A DNA stretch of 32,042 nucleotides from Bacteroidales bacterium. GTDB lineage: Bacteria > Bacteroidota > Bacteroidia > Bacteroidales > UBA3824. Shown here in pieces: positions 8,206-17,166 of the stretch. The translations under genes were made by a program, and so were the position numbers. Below the pieces are notes generated by a model. The model was not told the DNA's origin, ran no database searches, and was given only the letters and a program-made list of their open reading frames with translations. Within the stretch, counting starts at the first letter, position 1; every line of letters starts with the position of its first letter. The stretch spans positions 1 through 32,042 of the forward strand of contig JAFPZK010000023.1 in the NCBI GenBank assembly GCA_017417315.1, given 5' to 3'.

Positions 8206-9363
8206 ATGGAAAAATTCAATATTATAGCGACAACTTTTTTCGGTTTAGAAGAAGTTTTAGCGCAAGAAATCAAGGCGTTAGGCGCAACCGAGATACAAAC
8301 GCTTACCCGAGCGGTATCTTTTTTCGGGGATAACAAAATACTCTACAAGGCAAACTATTGGCTGAGGACGGCTCTAAAAGTTCTCGTCCCGATAAAAACT
8401 TTTTCCGCCTTCAACGACAAAGAGTTTTACGAAGAGGCATACAAAATTCAGTGGCAGGATTACATGTCCGTAACTGACACTTTTGCAATAGATTGCGTTA
8501 GCGCAGGACCTATTTTCACACATTCAAAATATTTGGCTCTAAAATGCAAGGACGCCGTTGCCGATTATTTCCGTCAAAAACGCGGACGCCGTCCCGACGT
8601 TGATGTCGAATACCCGGATTTAAGAATCAATGTTCACGCTTATAATTCCAAAATAACTATTTCGCTTGACTCTACGGGACAACCGATGAGCAAACGCGGT
8701 TACAAAACCCGTCAAACCGAAGCACCTGTCAACGAGGTACTTGCAGCCGGAATTTTAAGCCTTACGAAAACGGATTTTTCAACACCGTTTATTGACCCAA
8801 TGTGCGGCTCGGGAACATTTCCTATTGAAGCCTGCCTTATGCAAATGAACATCGCTCCGGGAAGTTTCAGACATTTTGCCTTGGAAAAATGGCGCAGTTT
8901 TGACTCTCAACTTTGGGGACAAATAAAAAAAGAAGCCAAAGATTTAAGAAAACCGGCACCGAAAAATTCTATTTCCGGCTTTGACAAAGACGTTACGGCT
9001 CTTGACATTGCGAGCCAAAATGCCGTAAATGCTGGCGTTGAAAAGTTCATCAATTTCGACAAAAAAGATTTTTTTGAAACTCCTGAAAACGGTTACGGAT
9101 TGTTTTTAATCATGAATCCCCCATACGGTGAACGTCTTGAGAATCAGGACGACATGAATGATTTTTACAAACAAATCGGCGACACGTTAAAATCCTGTTA
9201 TTCAGGTTCAAAAGCGTGGGTTTTGAGCGGCAATCTCTCGGCGATAAAAAATCTCGGACTTCATCCGTCAAAAAAAATAAAATTGTTCAACGGTCCGATA
9301 GAATGTCGTTTAGAGTGTTTTGAAATGTACGAGGGCAGCAAAAAGAAAAAATACGGAAATTAA
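8206..9363 (+). CDS. THUMP-domain class I SAM-dependent RNA methyltransferase (RlmL-type)
   Basis: 385 residues. It is likely to methylate guanine N2 in 23S rRNA, as the N-terminal half of E. coli RlmL does. The THUMP RNA-binding domain spans about residues 45-155. The Rossmann methyltransferase domain has motif I DPMCGSGTFPIEA (about 196-208) and the catalytic NPPYGERL motif (about 302-309), which is typical of N2-guanine enzymes. GFDKD near residue 264 is the acidic SAM-ribose binding loop. The length fits the stand-alone Bacteroidota form without the RlmK half. The exact target nucleotide is not visible from sequence. Confidence 0.88.
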   Translation: MEKFNIIATTFFGLEEVLAQEIKALGATEIQTLTRAVSFFGDNKILYKANYWLRTALKVLVPIKTFSAFNDKEFYEEAYKIQWQDYMSVTDTFAIDCVSAGPIFTHSKYLALKCKDAVADYFRQKRGRRPDVDVEYPDLRINVHAYNSKITISLDSTGQPMSKRGYKTRQTEAPVNEVLAAGILSLTKTDFSTPFIDPMCGSGTFPIEACLMQMNIAPGSFRHFALEKWRSFDSQLWGQIKKEAKDLRKPAPKNSISGFDKDVTALDIASQNAVNAGVEKFINFDKKDFFETPENGYGLFLIMNPPYGERLENQDDMNDFYKQIGDTLKSCYSGSKAWVLSGNLSAIKNLGLHPSKKIKLFNGPIECRLECFEMYEGSKKKKYGN

Positions 9364-9451
9364 ATTAAATTTTAACAAAATTAATTTGTATTTTACATTT
9401 TGTTTTAGTAACTTGCGGCAATTTTACAAATGCTCTAAAACTAACGGAAGA

Positions 9452-9940
9452 ATGAAAAATTATTTACTTTTTTTTACGGTTATGACATCATTAGTTTTTA
9501 ATGCGTGCGACGGCTTTAAACGTGATGTCAAAAATGATGACGGTATTAAACCTGAAACAGCGTATAATGCGGAAATCAACGGCGACAATTATCTCAACGG
9601 AATTGACGAATATGTGAATTATATAAAAGCAAACGGTGAAAACCTGCAATTTATTCACAATCATACAAAAAATGTCAAAACCGTAATCAGCGTTCTTAAC
9701 AAAGATACGGTGAGAATATCCGTAATCGGCGACTCTTTGAAAGAGGACATTGATATTTATTACAAAGACTCTCAACCTCTGCTTTTGTCAAGAGAAAGGT
9801 TTTTGGACGTTGACTCCAACTTTTTGGAAACGGTTTATTTAAAAGACAACAAGATTTACAAATGTTTTCGCGATGGTGTAGAGTTTTCTGACGCACACGC
9901 TCTTAACATGTATTCGGCGATGATAAGCGGAATAAAATAA
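9452..9940 (+). CDS. Small hypothetical lipoprotein
   Basis: 162 residues from the ATG at 9452. The frame is open further upstream, but only this start gives a signal peptide (MKNYLLFFTVMTSLVF) with lipobox FNAC and lipidated Cys19. The mature part is hydrophilic with predicted beta segments, for example VKTVISVLNKDTVRISVIGD. I recognise no domain. It lies 88 nt after the methyltransferase gene on the same strand and is followed by a strong terminator. Confidence 0.7.
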   Translation: MKNYLLFFTVMTSLVFNACDGFKRDVKNDDGIKPETAYNAEINGDNYLNGIDEYVNYIKANGENLQFIHNHTKNVKTVISVLNKDTVRISVIGDSLKEDIDIYYKDSQPLLLSRERFLDVDSNFLETVYLKDNKIYKCFRDGVEFSDAHALNMYSAMISGIK

Positions 9941-9980
9941 AAAAATGCGGATTTTTTTAAAAAAGTCCGCATTTTTTTAT
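9941..9980. terminator. Bidirectional intrinsic terminator
   Basis: TGCGGA and TCCGCA form the stem, flanked by A and T runs on both sides. It separates the convergent lipoprotein gene (ends 9940) and prfB (ends 9983), and reads as a terminator in both directions. Confidence 0.85.
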
Positions 9981-9982
9981 TT

Positions 9983-11072
9983 CTATACCGAGCCGAATTG
10001 CATTAAAAAACCTTTCAAAAATTCATTCAACTGTCCGTCCATAACGCCTTGAACGTCCGATGTTTCAATTCCGGTTCTAAGGTCTTTTACCATTTTGTAA
10101 GGGTGCATCACATAACTTCTGATTTGACTACCCCACTCTATTTTCTTTTTCTTACCTTCGATTTCGGCTTGTTTTTCTCGTTTTTTATTCAATTCTATTT
10201 CGTAAAGGTGCGATTTTAGAATACGTATGGCGTTTTCGCGGTTTTGACCTTGCGAGCGGCTTTCGGTATTTTCTACGACTATGCCCGAAGGAATATGTTT
10301 AACACGAACACCCGTTTCCACTTTATTTACGTTTTGACCGCCTGCGCCCGAAGACCTGAAAGTGTCCCATTCGAGGTCAGCAGGATTGATATTAATTTCG
10401 ATGTCATCGTTGATAAGCGGCACAACGAAAACCGAAGCAAAAGTAGTCTGACGTTTTCCCTGAGCGTTAAAAGGCGATATTCTTACAAGCCTGTGAACGC
10501 CGTTTTCACCTTTTAGCCAACCGAAAGCGTATTCTCCGGAGATTTGCAACGAAACGGTTTTGATACCTGCATCTTCACCTTCGAGATAGTTCGTAACTGA
10601 AACTTTATAACCGTTATCCTCTGCCCAACGGCTGTACATACGCATAAGCATAGCAGCCCAATCGTTAGACTCTGTACCACCCGCACCGGCATTGATCTTC
10701 AAAATAGCGTCAAAAGAATCTTCCTCATCGCCGAGCATATTTTTAAATTCGAGGTCTTCGATTTTTGAAAGCGCGGCTTTATACTGAGTGTCATAATCCT
10801 CACCCGGATCATCGCCTGCCTCGGCAAATTCTGCCAACACCTGCAAATCTTTGAAAGCGTTTTCCGCCACCTCAAAATCAGTAATCCATTTTTTTACGGA
10901 GGCAATTTCTCTTAAAAATTTTTCTGCCTGCTTGGCATCGTCCCAAAAACCGTCTTCTTCGGTTTTGAGTTGTTTTTGAGCGGTCTCTTTTCTTTTTCCC
11001 TCAATGTCAAAGATGCCTCCTCAACTCCCACAATCTTTTTTCGAGAGCCTTATATTCGTCTTTGTTGTACAT
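9983..11072 (-). CDS. prfB: Peptide chain release factor 2, expressed by +1 programmed frameshift
   Basis: Recognises UGA and UAA stop codons on the ribosome and triggers peptide release. The zero-frame start ATG at 11072 encodes 21 residues (M-Y-N-K-D-E-Y ... L-R-R-H-L) and meets an in-frame TGA at 11009-11007. A +1 shift at CTT-TGA-C continues with D-I-E-G-K-R-K in the frame that runs to 9983, for a 362-residue product close to the usual length. There are no stops in the 46 codons between the shift site and the first downstream internal start. The codon-recognition tripeptide SPF is at about 199-201 and the catalytic GGQ is at about 244-246. The start is 6 nt after the tsaC-type gene, so both are probably one transcription unit. 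A simple gene caller would report only the last 295 codons. Confidence 0.95.
11006..11021 (-). promoter_or_regulatory. prfB: RF2 programmed +1 frameshift signal
   Basis: On the minus strand AGGAGG (11021-11016) is followed by CAT, then CTT (11012-11010), TGA (11009-11007) and C. This is the same geometry as E. coli prfB: an anti-Shine-Dalgarno-pairing stimulator three nucleotides before the slippery CTT and the poor-context UGA. Low RF2 lets the ribosome slip, so the protein controls its own synthesis. Confidence 0.95.
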
Positions 11073-11078
11073 ATTTCT

Positions 11079-11639
11079 TTAACGGATTTTTATGACACTG
11101 CCGTCATTGTTCACTTTTATTATACTTGAAGGTTCGGCAAGAGTTTCATCGTCCTGACGAAAAGAAACCACATAATCTGCCGCCCCGATAATTTCGGCGG
11201 AAAGTTTTTTGAAAACGCTCGTAGGCTTTTCACCGCTTATGTTAGCCGAGGTCGAAACAATCGGCTTACCGAATGCGGAAATAAGACTTCTGCAAAAATC
11301 ATCATCGGGAATACGAATACCGACTGAGCCGTCCTCTGCTAAAAGATTAGGGGCGAGATTTTTCGATTCGGGATAAATCACGGTAATAGGTCTTGTAGCC
11401 TCCTCCATAAGTTCCACGGCGCGAAAAGGTACTTCCGCGACATACTCCCTTAACATCAAGAAGTTACTAACCAAAACAATAAGGCTTTTATTTGCTGAAC
11501 GGTGCTTGATTTCAAAAATTTTTTCAATTGCCCGTTCATCCGTGGCATCACAGCCTAATCCCCATACAGTATCGGTAGGGTACAAAATTACTTTTCCCTC
11601 GCTCAACGCCCGAACCGCATTCTTAATGTCTTTCTGCAT
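11079..11639 (-). CDS. tsaC: L-threonylcarbamoyladenylate synthase (TsaC/Sua5/YrdC family)
   Basis: 186 residues. Makes threonylcarbamoyl-AMP from threonine, bicarbonate and ATP, the first step of t6A modification at position 37 of ANN-decoding tRNAs. The N terminus has the family signature YPTDTVWGLGCDA (about 21-33), then KxR (KHRSANKSLIVLV) and the later STSANISGEKP motif (about 131-141). The length is that of the short TsaC form without the Sua5 extension. It is followed after 6 nt by prfB, which couples two translation-fidelity genes. It has its own promoter. Confidence 0.9.
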   Translation of the reverse strand: MQKDIKNAVRALSEGKVILYPTDTVWGLGCDATDERAIEKIFEIKHRSANKSLIVLVSNFLMLREYVAEVPFRAVELMEEATRPITVIYPESKNLAPNLLAEDGSVGIRIPDDDFCRSLISAFGKPIVSTSANISGEKPTSVFKKLSAEIIGAADYVVSFRQDDETLAEPSSIIKVNNDGSVIKIR

Positions 11640-11665
11640 ATTATTTCACCGATTTTTATAAGGCG

Positions 11666-11697
11666 CAAATTTAACAAAATATATTCGTTTTTTCAAA
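11666..11697 (-). promoter_or_regulatory. Promoter of the tsaC-prfB unit
   Basis: On the minus strand, TTTG at 11697-11694, a 20-nt spacer, then TAAATTTG at 11673-11666. This is a full match to the Bacteroidota consensus, 27 nt before the tsaC start. Confidence 0.75.
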
Positions 11698-11714
11698 TTT
11701 TTTCCTACAAAAAA

Positions 11715-11747
11715 GCCGGACTCTTTTTCAAAAAAAAAGAATCCGGC
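11715..11747 (-). terminator. Intrinsic terminator after the ECF sigma gene
   Basis: GCCGGA (11715-11720) pairs with TCCGGC (11742-11747); inner T and A runs extend the stem. On the minus strand it is followed by a T run. It lies about 75 nt after the sigma-factor stop and upstream of the tsaC promoter. Confidence 0.8.
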
Positions 11748-11820
11748 AATTTAATTTTTTAATTTTTACGCAAGTAATAAATTGTTTTTAACCCTTTCTT
11801 AATCCTCGTTTTAAGCGGGT

Positions 11821-12411
11821 TCAGGCATACAGACGGAGATTTCTGTCTTCAATCATTTTTCTCAAATTAATCAATGCGTAACGCATACGTCCGAGTGCAG
11901 TATTAATACTAACGCCCGTCTGGTCAGCAATCTCTTTGAAACTCATCTCTCCGTAGTGTCTGAGCAATATCACTTCCTTTTGATCTTTCGGGAGTTCGTT
12001 AATGAGCTGTCTAACTTCAAACTCTATACGACTTTGTACCATTATATCTTCAACATTTTTGTCCGCAAATTTTTTGCTGTTGAAAATATCTGCATCCGTT
12101 TGGTCGGTAGAAGTCAACTTCATGTGTCTATCCTTACGGTAATGGTCTACTATCAGGTTATGCGCTATTCTTACTACCCAAGACATAAAAATGCCCTTTT
12201 CCATATACCTGCCTTTTTTAAGCGACTTTATTACCTTTATGAACGTCTCTTGAAAAATATCTCCTGCGAGTTCGCTGTCCTTAACGTTCAACAAAATGTA
12301 AGTGTATATCTTACTCTTATAACGCTCTACCAATTCCTTGATGCAATCATTATCACCCGTTAATATAAACATATCAACAAGTTCCTGGTCTTTCATGTTC
12401 TTATAGTCCAT
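11821..12411 (-). CDS. ECF-type RNA polymerase sigma factor
   Basis: 196 residues from the ATG at 12411 (MDYKNMKDQEL). Region 2 (about 20-95) contains DIFQETFIKVIKSL and the promoter-melting segment WVVRIAHNLIVDHYRK. Region 4 (about 130-185) contains LPKDQKEVILLRHYGEMSFKEIADQTGVSINTALGRMRYAL with a helix-turn-helix. No anti-sigma gene with a transmembrane segment is adjacent, unlike the SusC-linked ECF/anti-sigma pairs of Bacteroidota, so its control is not visible here. A TTG two codons upstream is a less likely start. It is a single-gene unit ending in an intrinsic terminator. Confidence 0.9.
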   Translation of the reverse strand: MDYKNMKDQELVDMFILTGDNDCIKELVERYKSKIYTYILLNVKDSELAGDIFQETFIKVIKSLKKGRYMEKGIFMSWVVRIAHNLIVDHYRKDRHMKLTSTDQTDADIFNSKKFADKNVEDIMVQSRIEFEVRQLINELPKDQKEVILLRHYGEMSFKEIADQTGVSINTALGRMRYALINLRKMIEDRNLRLYA

Positions 12412-12657
12412 ATTCAATGATGTTTTAAGTTTTAAAGCGTAGCTCTCATCTTATAGGCATCTCCTCCGTAATTTTTTTTAGTTTAACATTAGTTTACTTT
12501 TATAATAGTTGCAAATTTCGTGCAAATAATGAATTCATTTTTCACTTTTTTTATTGACCTCTCATTGTTTGCAACCTTTGTAATATTGTTATACGTAAAA
12601 GACGGAAAAAAGTTTCAAAATTCGTGTTAAAATTTGTTAACAACAAACATATTTTTT
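12412..12657. other. Intergenic region between SNF2 helicase and sigma gene
   Basis: A 246-bp AT-rich gap. On the minus strand, just before the sigma gene, is GGAGGAG followed by tiny overlapping frames (ATG-CCT-ATA-AGA-TGA and ATG-AGA-GCT-ACG-CTT-TAA). They may be chance. I found no clear TAnnTTTG box and no hairpin terminator for the helicase gene. Confidence 0.35.
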
Positions 12658-15600
12658 TCAAAACAATTCTTCCAACTGTTTGTTAGTGAGTTTTCCAATC
12701 CACCCCTCGCCTGCTGCAACGGTCATGTCGGCAAGAAGTTTTTTGTCCTGAATCATTTTGTCGATTTTTTCCTCAAACGTATTTTGCGTTATAAAGCGGT
12801 GAACCATAACGTTTTGATGTTGTCCGATACGGTAAGCGCGGTCAGTAGCCTGAGCCTCAACAGCCGGATTCCACCACAAATCATAATGAATGACATGACT
12901 TGCCGCAGTCAGATTAAGACCCGTACCCGCCGCCTTGAGCGAAAGAATAAAAATCTGGTGCTGACGTTGCGTCTGAAACTTTTCGACCATTTGTTTTCGT
13001 TGTTCAACCGAACAGCCGCCGTGCAGAAATAGCGGACGTTTACCGGTCTGTTGAAAAACCATTTCCGAAAGCATATCACCCATTTCCTTAAACTGAGTAA
13101 AAACAATCGCCTTTTGACCGCTTTCTATAATATTATCAACAAGCGACAAAAACATTTCTGCCTTACCCGAAAGTCCGGGGTCAAAATCCTTGTTTTTAAG
13201 AAACAACGCCGGATGATTACAAATCTGCTTTAAGGCAAGAATCATTTGAAGTATCAAACCCTGACGTTTAAAAAGCGATTGAGAATCAGTCTGTTCTATA
13301 CCTTTTATAGCCGTCATTGCCTCCTGCAAAGTGCTCTCGTAAACAGCAGCCTGCTGAGCGGTGAGTTGAGCAAATTCGTTTTGTTCTATCTTGTCAGGAA
13401 GGTCGTTGATAATTGTTTTGTCGGTTTTCAGACGGCGCATCATAAAAGGAGCGGCAGATTTTTTCAAACGCTCGGCACAGACCTTGTCGCCGAGGTTTTG
13501 AATCGGATTCGCATAATTTTCCGAAAACTTTTTCAGCGAACCGAAATAACCGGCGTTAACAAAATTCATAATGCTCCAAAACTCCGACAAACGGTTTTCG
13601 ACAGGCGTACCCGAAAGCGCGATTTTGGTGTCAGCCGTAAGCGAAACAGCCGCTTTTGTCTGCGCAGTCGTCTGATTCTTAATATTTTGCGCCTCATCAA
13701 TTACCATAACCGCCCATTTGAGTTTTTTAAGTTTGTCAACATCGGAGCGCATTACGCCGTAAGTGGTCAAAAAGACGTCCGTGTCAAACTTTTTGATGTC
13801 TCTGTCAATACCGTGATAAGTGAAAACTGAAATTTCGGGCGCAAATTTCGCAACCTCGTTTTGCCAGTTAGAAATCAATCCCGTCGGCACTACAACCAAC
13901 GCTTTTTTCTTTTTTAACGTTCCCGAATTTTTCAAATTCTGCAAAAAAGCAATAGTCTGAAGCGTTTTACCAAGACCCATATCGTCTGCCAAAATACTTC
14001 CGAAACCAAGGCTGGTATTTTTACAAAGCCACTGATAACCTCTCTGTTGATAAGGACGCAAAACGGCGTGAATGTTTTCCGGCACGGGAATTTCCGGGAA
14101 ATTTTTAATTTTTTTGATTATATCTTTTGCCTCTTTGTTAAGGACAACGGGTACATTATCAAAAGTTTCAGACAAAGCCGTCTGCAAAATCTGCGCTTTT
14201 GAAAAGTTTGTTTTGTTTTCGACTACTTTTTTAATACGCTCAATATCAGTCTCGTTGATATAAAAATAACTTTGTTTTATTTTGACAAGTCCGCTTGCCT
14301 TAGAATATAGTTTCAAGAAATCTTCATAACTGATATTGTTGTCGCCCAAAGCAATTTGCCAGTCAAAATTCAAAAGGTCGTCAAGACGGATATAACTCTT
14401 TGTGTTATTAGACCGTCCCGAAATTTTCATAGTAACTTTTGGACGTGCAAGGTTTTTCAAAGACTTCGGAAGCATAATTTTTATGCCCAAAAGTTTCAGC
14501 GATGGCGCAATCGAAAACAAGAAATCCGACAGACAATTCAAATCATAAACCATCGGCTCGGAAGCCTCTGAATTTATGTACTTTTCATAACCGACTAAAA
14601 ATGACGATATTAGAGAAAGTTCTTTCAAAATTTTGAATTTTTCTGCCTCATATTTCTGTAATTGAAGAATTTCTCTCAACATCACCGTATCTTTCTTGAT
14701 GCCGACGGAAATTTCAAGTTCAAAAGTTTGCTTATTCGCCTCGCTTACAAGCAGTTGATAAGCATGTTCGTCAGTATTGAAAAACAAACGGTCTGTCCAC
14801 GCCTTAATACTGCCGGGAATTTCTTTTTCGCCCGGAGAGTTAAAACGTTCAAGTTTTTGTCTGAAAAAAAACTCCCAAATTTTATCGTCCATGTCGGTTT
14901 TTGAAACCTCCGAAATCAAAAACGCCATTATTAAAGAAACCGTCAGACCGGCACGACGTTTTATAGGATAATATTTTCTGGCATTAGATGGTTTTGCGGT
15001 CAAAAATTCCGGCGGAACAAGTTTTTCGAGATTATTTAACACGTCATCAACCGCCGAATCAATTTTTGTCCCGAACCACAATGCAACATAATAGTTCAAC
15101 GGAGTTTTGAAAACCGCCGGTGCGAAATTACCGCTCGCTAAAAGATATAACGTACAGATAATCAATTGATTTAACGCTACAACCGACGGAGAATAATCCG
15201 TTATGTAATCTTGCGGAATATTAAAAACCTGCGGCAAAACTTCCTTAAAAGTCCAATTCTCACCGCTTGACGTTTCTTCGAGCCTAAAACTGAAATCACT
15301 ATCAACAAGTATCTGGAAATCAGTTTCATGCGTTAACTTTTTTGCGGTTTTTGCGGGGAAAATTCTATCAAAAAAATCCGACTTTTTTTCAAGAATATTT
15401 TTAGCCGTCTTTGCGATAGCAACGGCTTGAATACTATATTTTTTGTAGAAATTAGCGTTAGGATAAAAAGGCGTGTCTTTGGGCAGAATATTGCCAATCG
15501 CCTGAATATTATCGTTAATTACAGAAAAATCCGTTCTGAAAAATTCTTCTTCCGACTGACATTTTTTATCTTTTTCAAACAAGCAGTCAATAGCGGGGAC

Positions 15601-16134
15601 TTCGATAAGTGTTTCAGCATCAATGGTAAGACCGCGCTTTTGGAGTTCTTCCACGAGGTCTACGCCGTGAAGTTTAAAAACCATAAACGGATTGTTATCA
15701 ATTTCACGGCTTATGGTGTAGATAACTGCTGCAAGATGTTTGCACGGAACGGCATGGTCGGGACAGTCGCAGCGCATTTTTATATCGCTCCACTTTCTCG
15801 GAAAAACTTTTAAACCCGATTTTTGGGCTATTTCAAGAATTTCCGGGTCGAGTTCCCTGTTCAACAGTTTTGAAATAACGGCAGGTTTTTCCCTCAGACA
15901 GGAAATAAAATTTTCAAACCTGTCCGTTTCAAATTCGGGGATTTCTATATCAACGAAATAATTCCACGTACCTTGAACAACCGCAGAAATCTTGTTTGCA
16001 TTGATTTTAAGGCTTTTGACCTTACCGTTTTTGGCGTAAGAGGCTCCTCGCGGTATTCTGTTAGCATCGTCAATACCTGAAAGGGCGTTAAGCCAACGCT
16101 CTCCCCACCAAGTTTTTCCGAAAAATTTTCCCAT
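12658..16134 (-). CDS. SWIM zinc-finger SNF2-family DNA helicase/translocase
   Basis: 1158 residues. The N terminus (WWGERWLNAL ... RGASYAKNGKV) is typical of SWIM proteins, and the finger itself is C122-x-C124 ... C131-x-H133. A long middle region (about 140-690) is SNF2-associated. The helicase core follows: motif I DDMGLGKT near 716-723, motif II DEAQ near 810, motif III SGTPVEN, and motifs V-VI AAGTGLNL ... QATDRAYRIGQ near 1065-1104. It is a predicted ATP-driven double-stranded DNA translocase. It lies 98 nt downstream of the TIR/phosphatase genes but has a full promoter of its own (16191-16160), so coexpression with them is possible, not certain. SWIM-SNF2 proteins are common in bacteria, so a defence role is not implied by the domains alone. 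Confidence 0.9.
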   Translation of the reverse strand: MGKFFGKTWWGERWLNALSGIDDANRIPRGASYAKNGKVKSLKINANKISAVVQGTWNYFVDIEIPEFETDRFENFISCLREKPAVISKLLNRELDPEILEIAQKSGLKVFPRKWSDIKMRCDCPDHAVPCKHLAAVIYTISREIDNNPFMVFKLHGVDLVEELQKRGLTIDAETLIEVPAIDCLFEKDKKCQSEEEFFRTDFSVINDNIQAIGNILPKDTPFYPNANFYKKYSIQAVAIAKTAKNILEKKSDFFDRIFPAKTAKKLTHETDFQILVDSDFSFRLEETSSGENWTFKEVLPQVFNIPQDYITDYSPSVVALNQLIICTLYLLASGNFAPAVFKTPLNYYVALWFGTKIDSAVDDVLNNLEKLVPPEFLTAKPSNARKYYPIKRRAGLTVSLIMAFLISEVSKTDMDDKIWEFFFRQKLERFNSPGEKEIPGSIKAWTDRLFFNTDEHAYQLLVSEANKQTFELEISVGIKKDTVMLREILQLQKYEAEKFKILKELSLISSFLVGYEKYINSEASEPMVYDLNCLSDFLFSIAPSLKLLGIKIMLPKSLKNLARPKVTMKISGRSNNTKSYIRLDDLLNFDWQIALGDNNISYEDFLKLYSKASGLVKIKQSYFYINETDIERIKKVVENKTNFSKAQILQTALSETFDNVPVVLNKEAKDIIKKIKNFPEIPVPENIHAVLRPYQQRGYQWLCKNTSLGFGSILADDMGLGKTLQTIAFLQNLKNSGTLKKKKALVVVPTGLISNWQNEVAKFAPEISVFTYHGIDRDIKKFDTDVFLTTYGVMRSDVDKLKKLKWAVMVIDEAQNIKNQTTAQTKAAVSLTADTKIALSGTPVENRLSEFWSIMNFVNAGYFGSLKKFSENYANPIQNLGDKVCAERLKKSAAPFMMRRLKTDKTIINDLPDKIEQNEFAQLTAQQAAVYESTLQEAMTAIKGIEQTDSQSLFKRQGLILQMILALKQICNHPALFLKNKDFDPGLSGKAEMFLSLVDNIIESGQKAIVFTQFKEMGDMLSEMVFQQTGKRPLFLHGGCSVEQRKQMVEKFQTQRQHQIFILSLKAAGTGLNLTAASHVIHYDLWWNPAVEAQATDRAYRIGQHQNVMVHRFITQNTFEEKIDKMIQDKKLLADMTVAAGEGWIGKLTNKQLEELF

Positions 16135-16159
16135 CTATTTTATTCGTTATTTCGGGGTG

Positions 16160-16191
16160 CAAAGGTAGTTATTTTTTTAATAACTTCCAAA
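16160..16191 (-). promoter_or_regulatory. Promoter of the SWIM-SNF2 gene
   Basis: On the minus strand, TTTG at 16191-16188, a 20-nt spacer, and TACCTTTG at 16167-16160. An AGTTATT/TAACT inverted repeat lies within the spacer region. It is 26 nt before the ATG. Confidence 0.7.
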
Positions 16192-16232
16192 CGCTTTTTT
16201 TCGGAAAAACATTAACGACAAAATCCTAATTG

Positions 16233-17135
16233 TCAATAATTACCATATTCTCTCAATATTTCGTCAGCTTTTTCCACCGGATCATACTCTTCGTCTTCAG
16301 AGCCACACAGACCAAGCATAAAACAAAACAAGATAAACCCTATTACACCATAAATCACCTTTTTCAAAAACGGTGTTTGCGCCGGTTTCAGTGCCTGCGC
16401 TTGAAATTGCTGTTGCTGTATAGGCTGAGAAAACGGCTGAGCAACCGTCTGTTGTTGCTGAACAAATCCGGTTTGTGTTTGTGTTTGCTGATTTCTCTGC
16501 GGCGGTTGCTGAATAACCGGCTTAGCATAATATTTTTGTATATCTTGGATAAATCCGCTCCAATCTTCATTTGTGGCATACGAATAGTTTATGGCACTGA
16601 AAAACGAATACAAATTACGGACATCGTCCATATAGAACCCGTTTTCAAAAGCCGCAGTTTCCGTGCCTGAATGATTTCTCAGACGATGATACTCTATTTC
16701 TTCATACTCCTGACGAATATCGCCCCAATAACGTTCAAGTTCTAAAATATACCTAACATCGGCGAGATTGAAATCACCGCTCTTGATACAGAGAAGACGT
16801 TTTGACGGATTTTCCACCAAAGATTTCTTTATCTGCACAAATTCATACATACAATGAAGTGAGCGGAAATATTTGTCTGAAAAAACAATAACCACTACTT
16901 CGCTTTTTCCGCCTATTTCGCGTTCAAAGTCCGATATTCTGTCTCCTGCACCTATGTCGCGTTTATCAACACGGTACTCTATGTTATTCTTATCGAACTC
17001 TTTCAACAACAAGTCTACACAATCGGATATGTGAGTCCATTCCGGATTTTTGTTGCTGTTACGTGCATAAGAAAAATACACAGGACGATCTTTATTAATA
17101 CATTCAGTATTTATTCCGTTTTCTACCTCTGCCAT
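16233..17135 (-). CDS. Membrane-anchored TIR-domain protein (short paralogue)
   Basis: 300 residues. TIR domain at about 17-145: PVYFSYARNSN at the first strand, the BB-loop region DKRDIGAGDRISDFEREI, and SDKYFRSLHCMYEF, where Glu98 aligns with the catalytic Glu of TIR NAD-hydrolases. After a helical region come a Gln/Pro-rich linker (about 208-250) and one transmembrane helix (about 259-277), leaving a short acidic C-terminal tail. With no signal peptide, the TIR domain should be cytoplasmic. It is a tandem duplicate of the upstream gene; TIR, linker and helix are all conserved, but the extracytoplasmic domain is missing here. It is the third gene of the phosphatase-TIR-TIR unit (31-nt gap). 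NADase activity is inferred from the residue pattern only. Confidence 0.88.
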   Translation of the reverse strand: MAEVENGINTECINKDRPVYFSYARNSNKNPEWTHISDCVDLLLKEFDKNNIEYRVDKRDIGAGDRISDFEREIGGKSEVVVIVFSDKYFRSLHCMYEFVQIKKSLVENPSKRLLCIKSGDFNLADVRYILELERYWGDIRQEYEEIEYHRLRNHSGTETAAFENGFYMDDVRNLYSFFSAINYSYATNEDWSGFIQDIQKYYAKPVIQQPPQRNQQTQTQTGFVQQQQTVAQPFSQPIQQQQFQAQALKPAQTPFLKKVIYGVIGFILFCFMLGLCGSEDEEYDPVEKADEILREYGNY

Positions 17136-17166
17136 ATACTTGACGTTTAATTTTTTTCTTTAATAA

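Noticed and set aside
12421..12480. Leader peptides upstream of the ECF sigma gene
   Set aside because: The frames have only 4-5 codons, GGAGGAG abuts the first ATG without spacing, and there is no attenuator hairpin.
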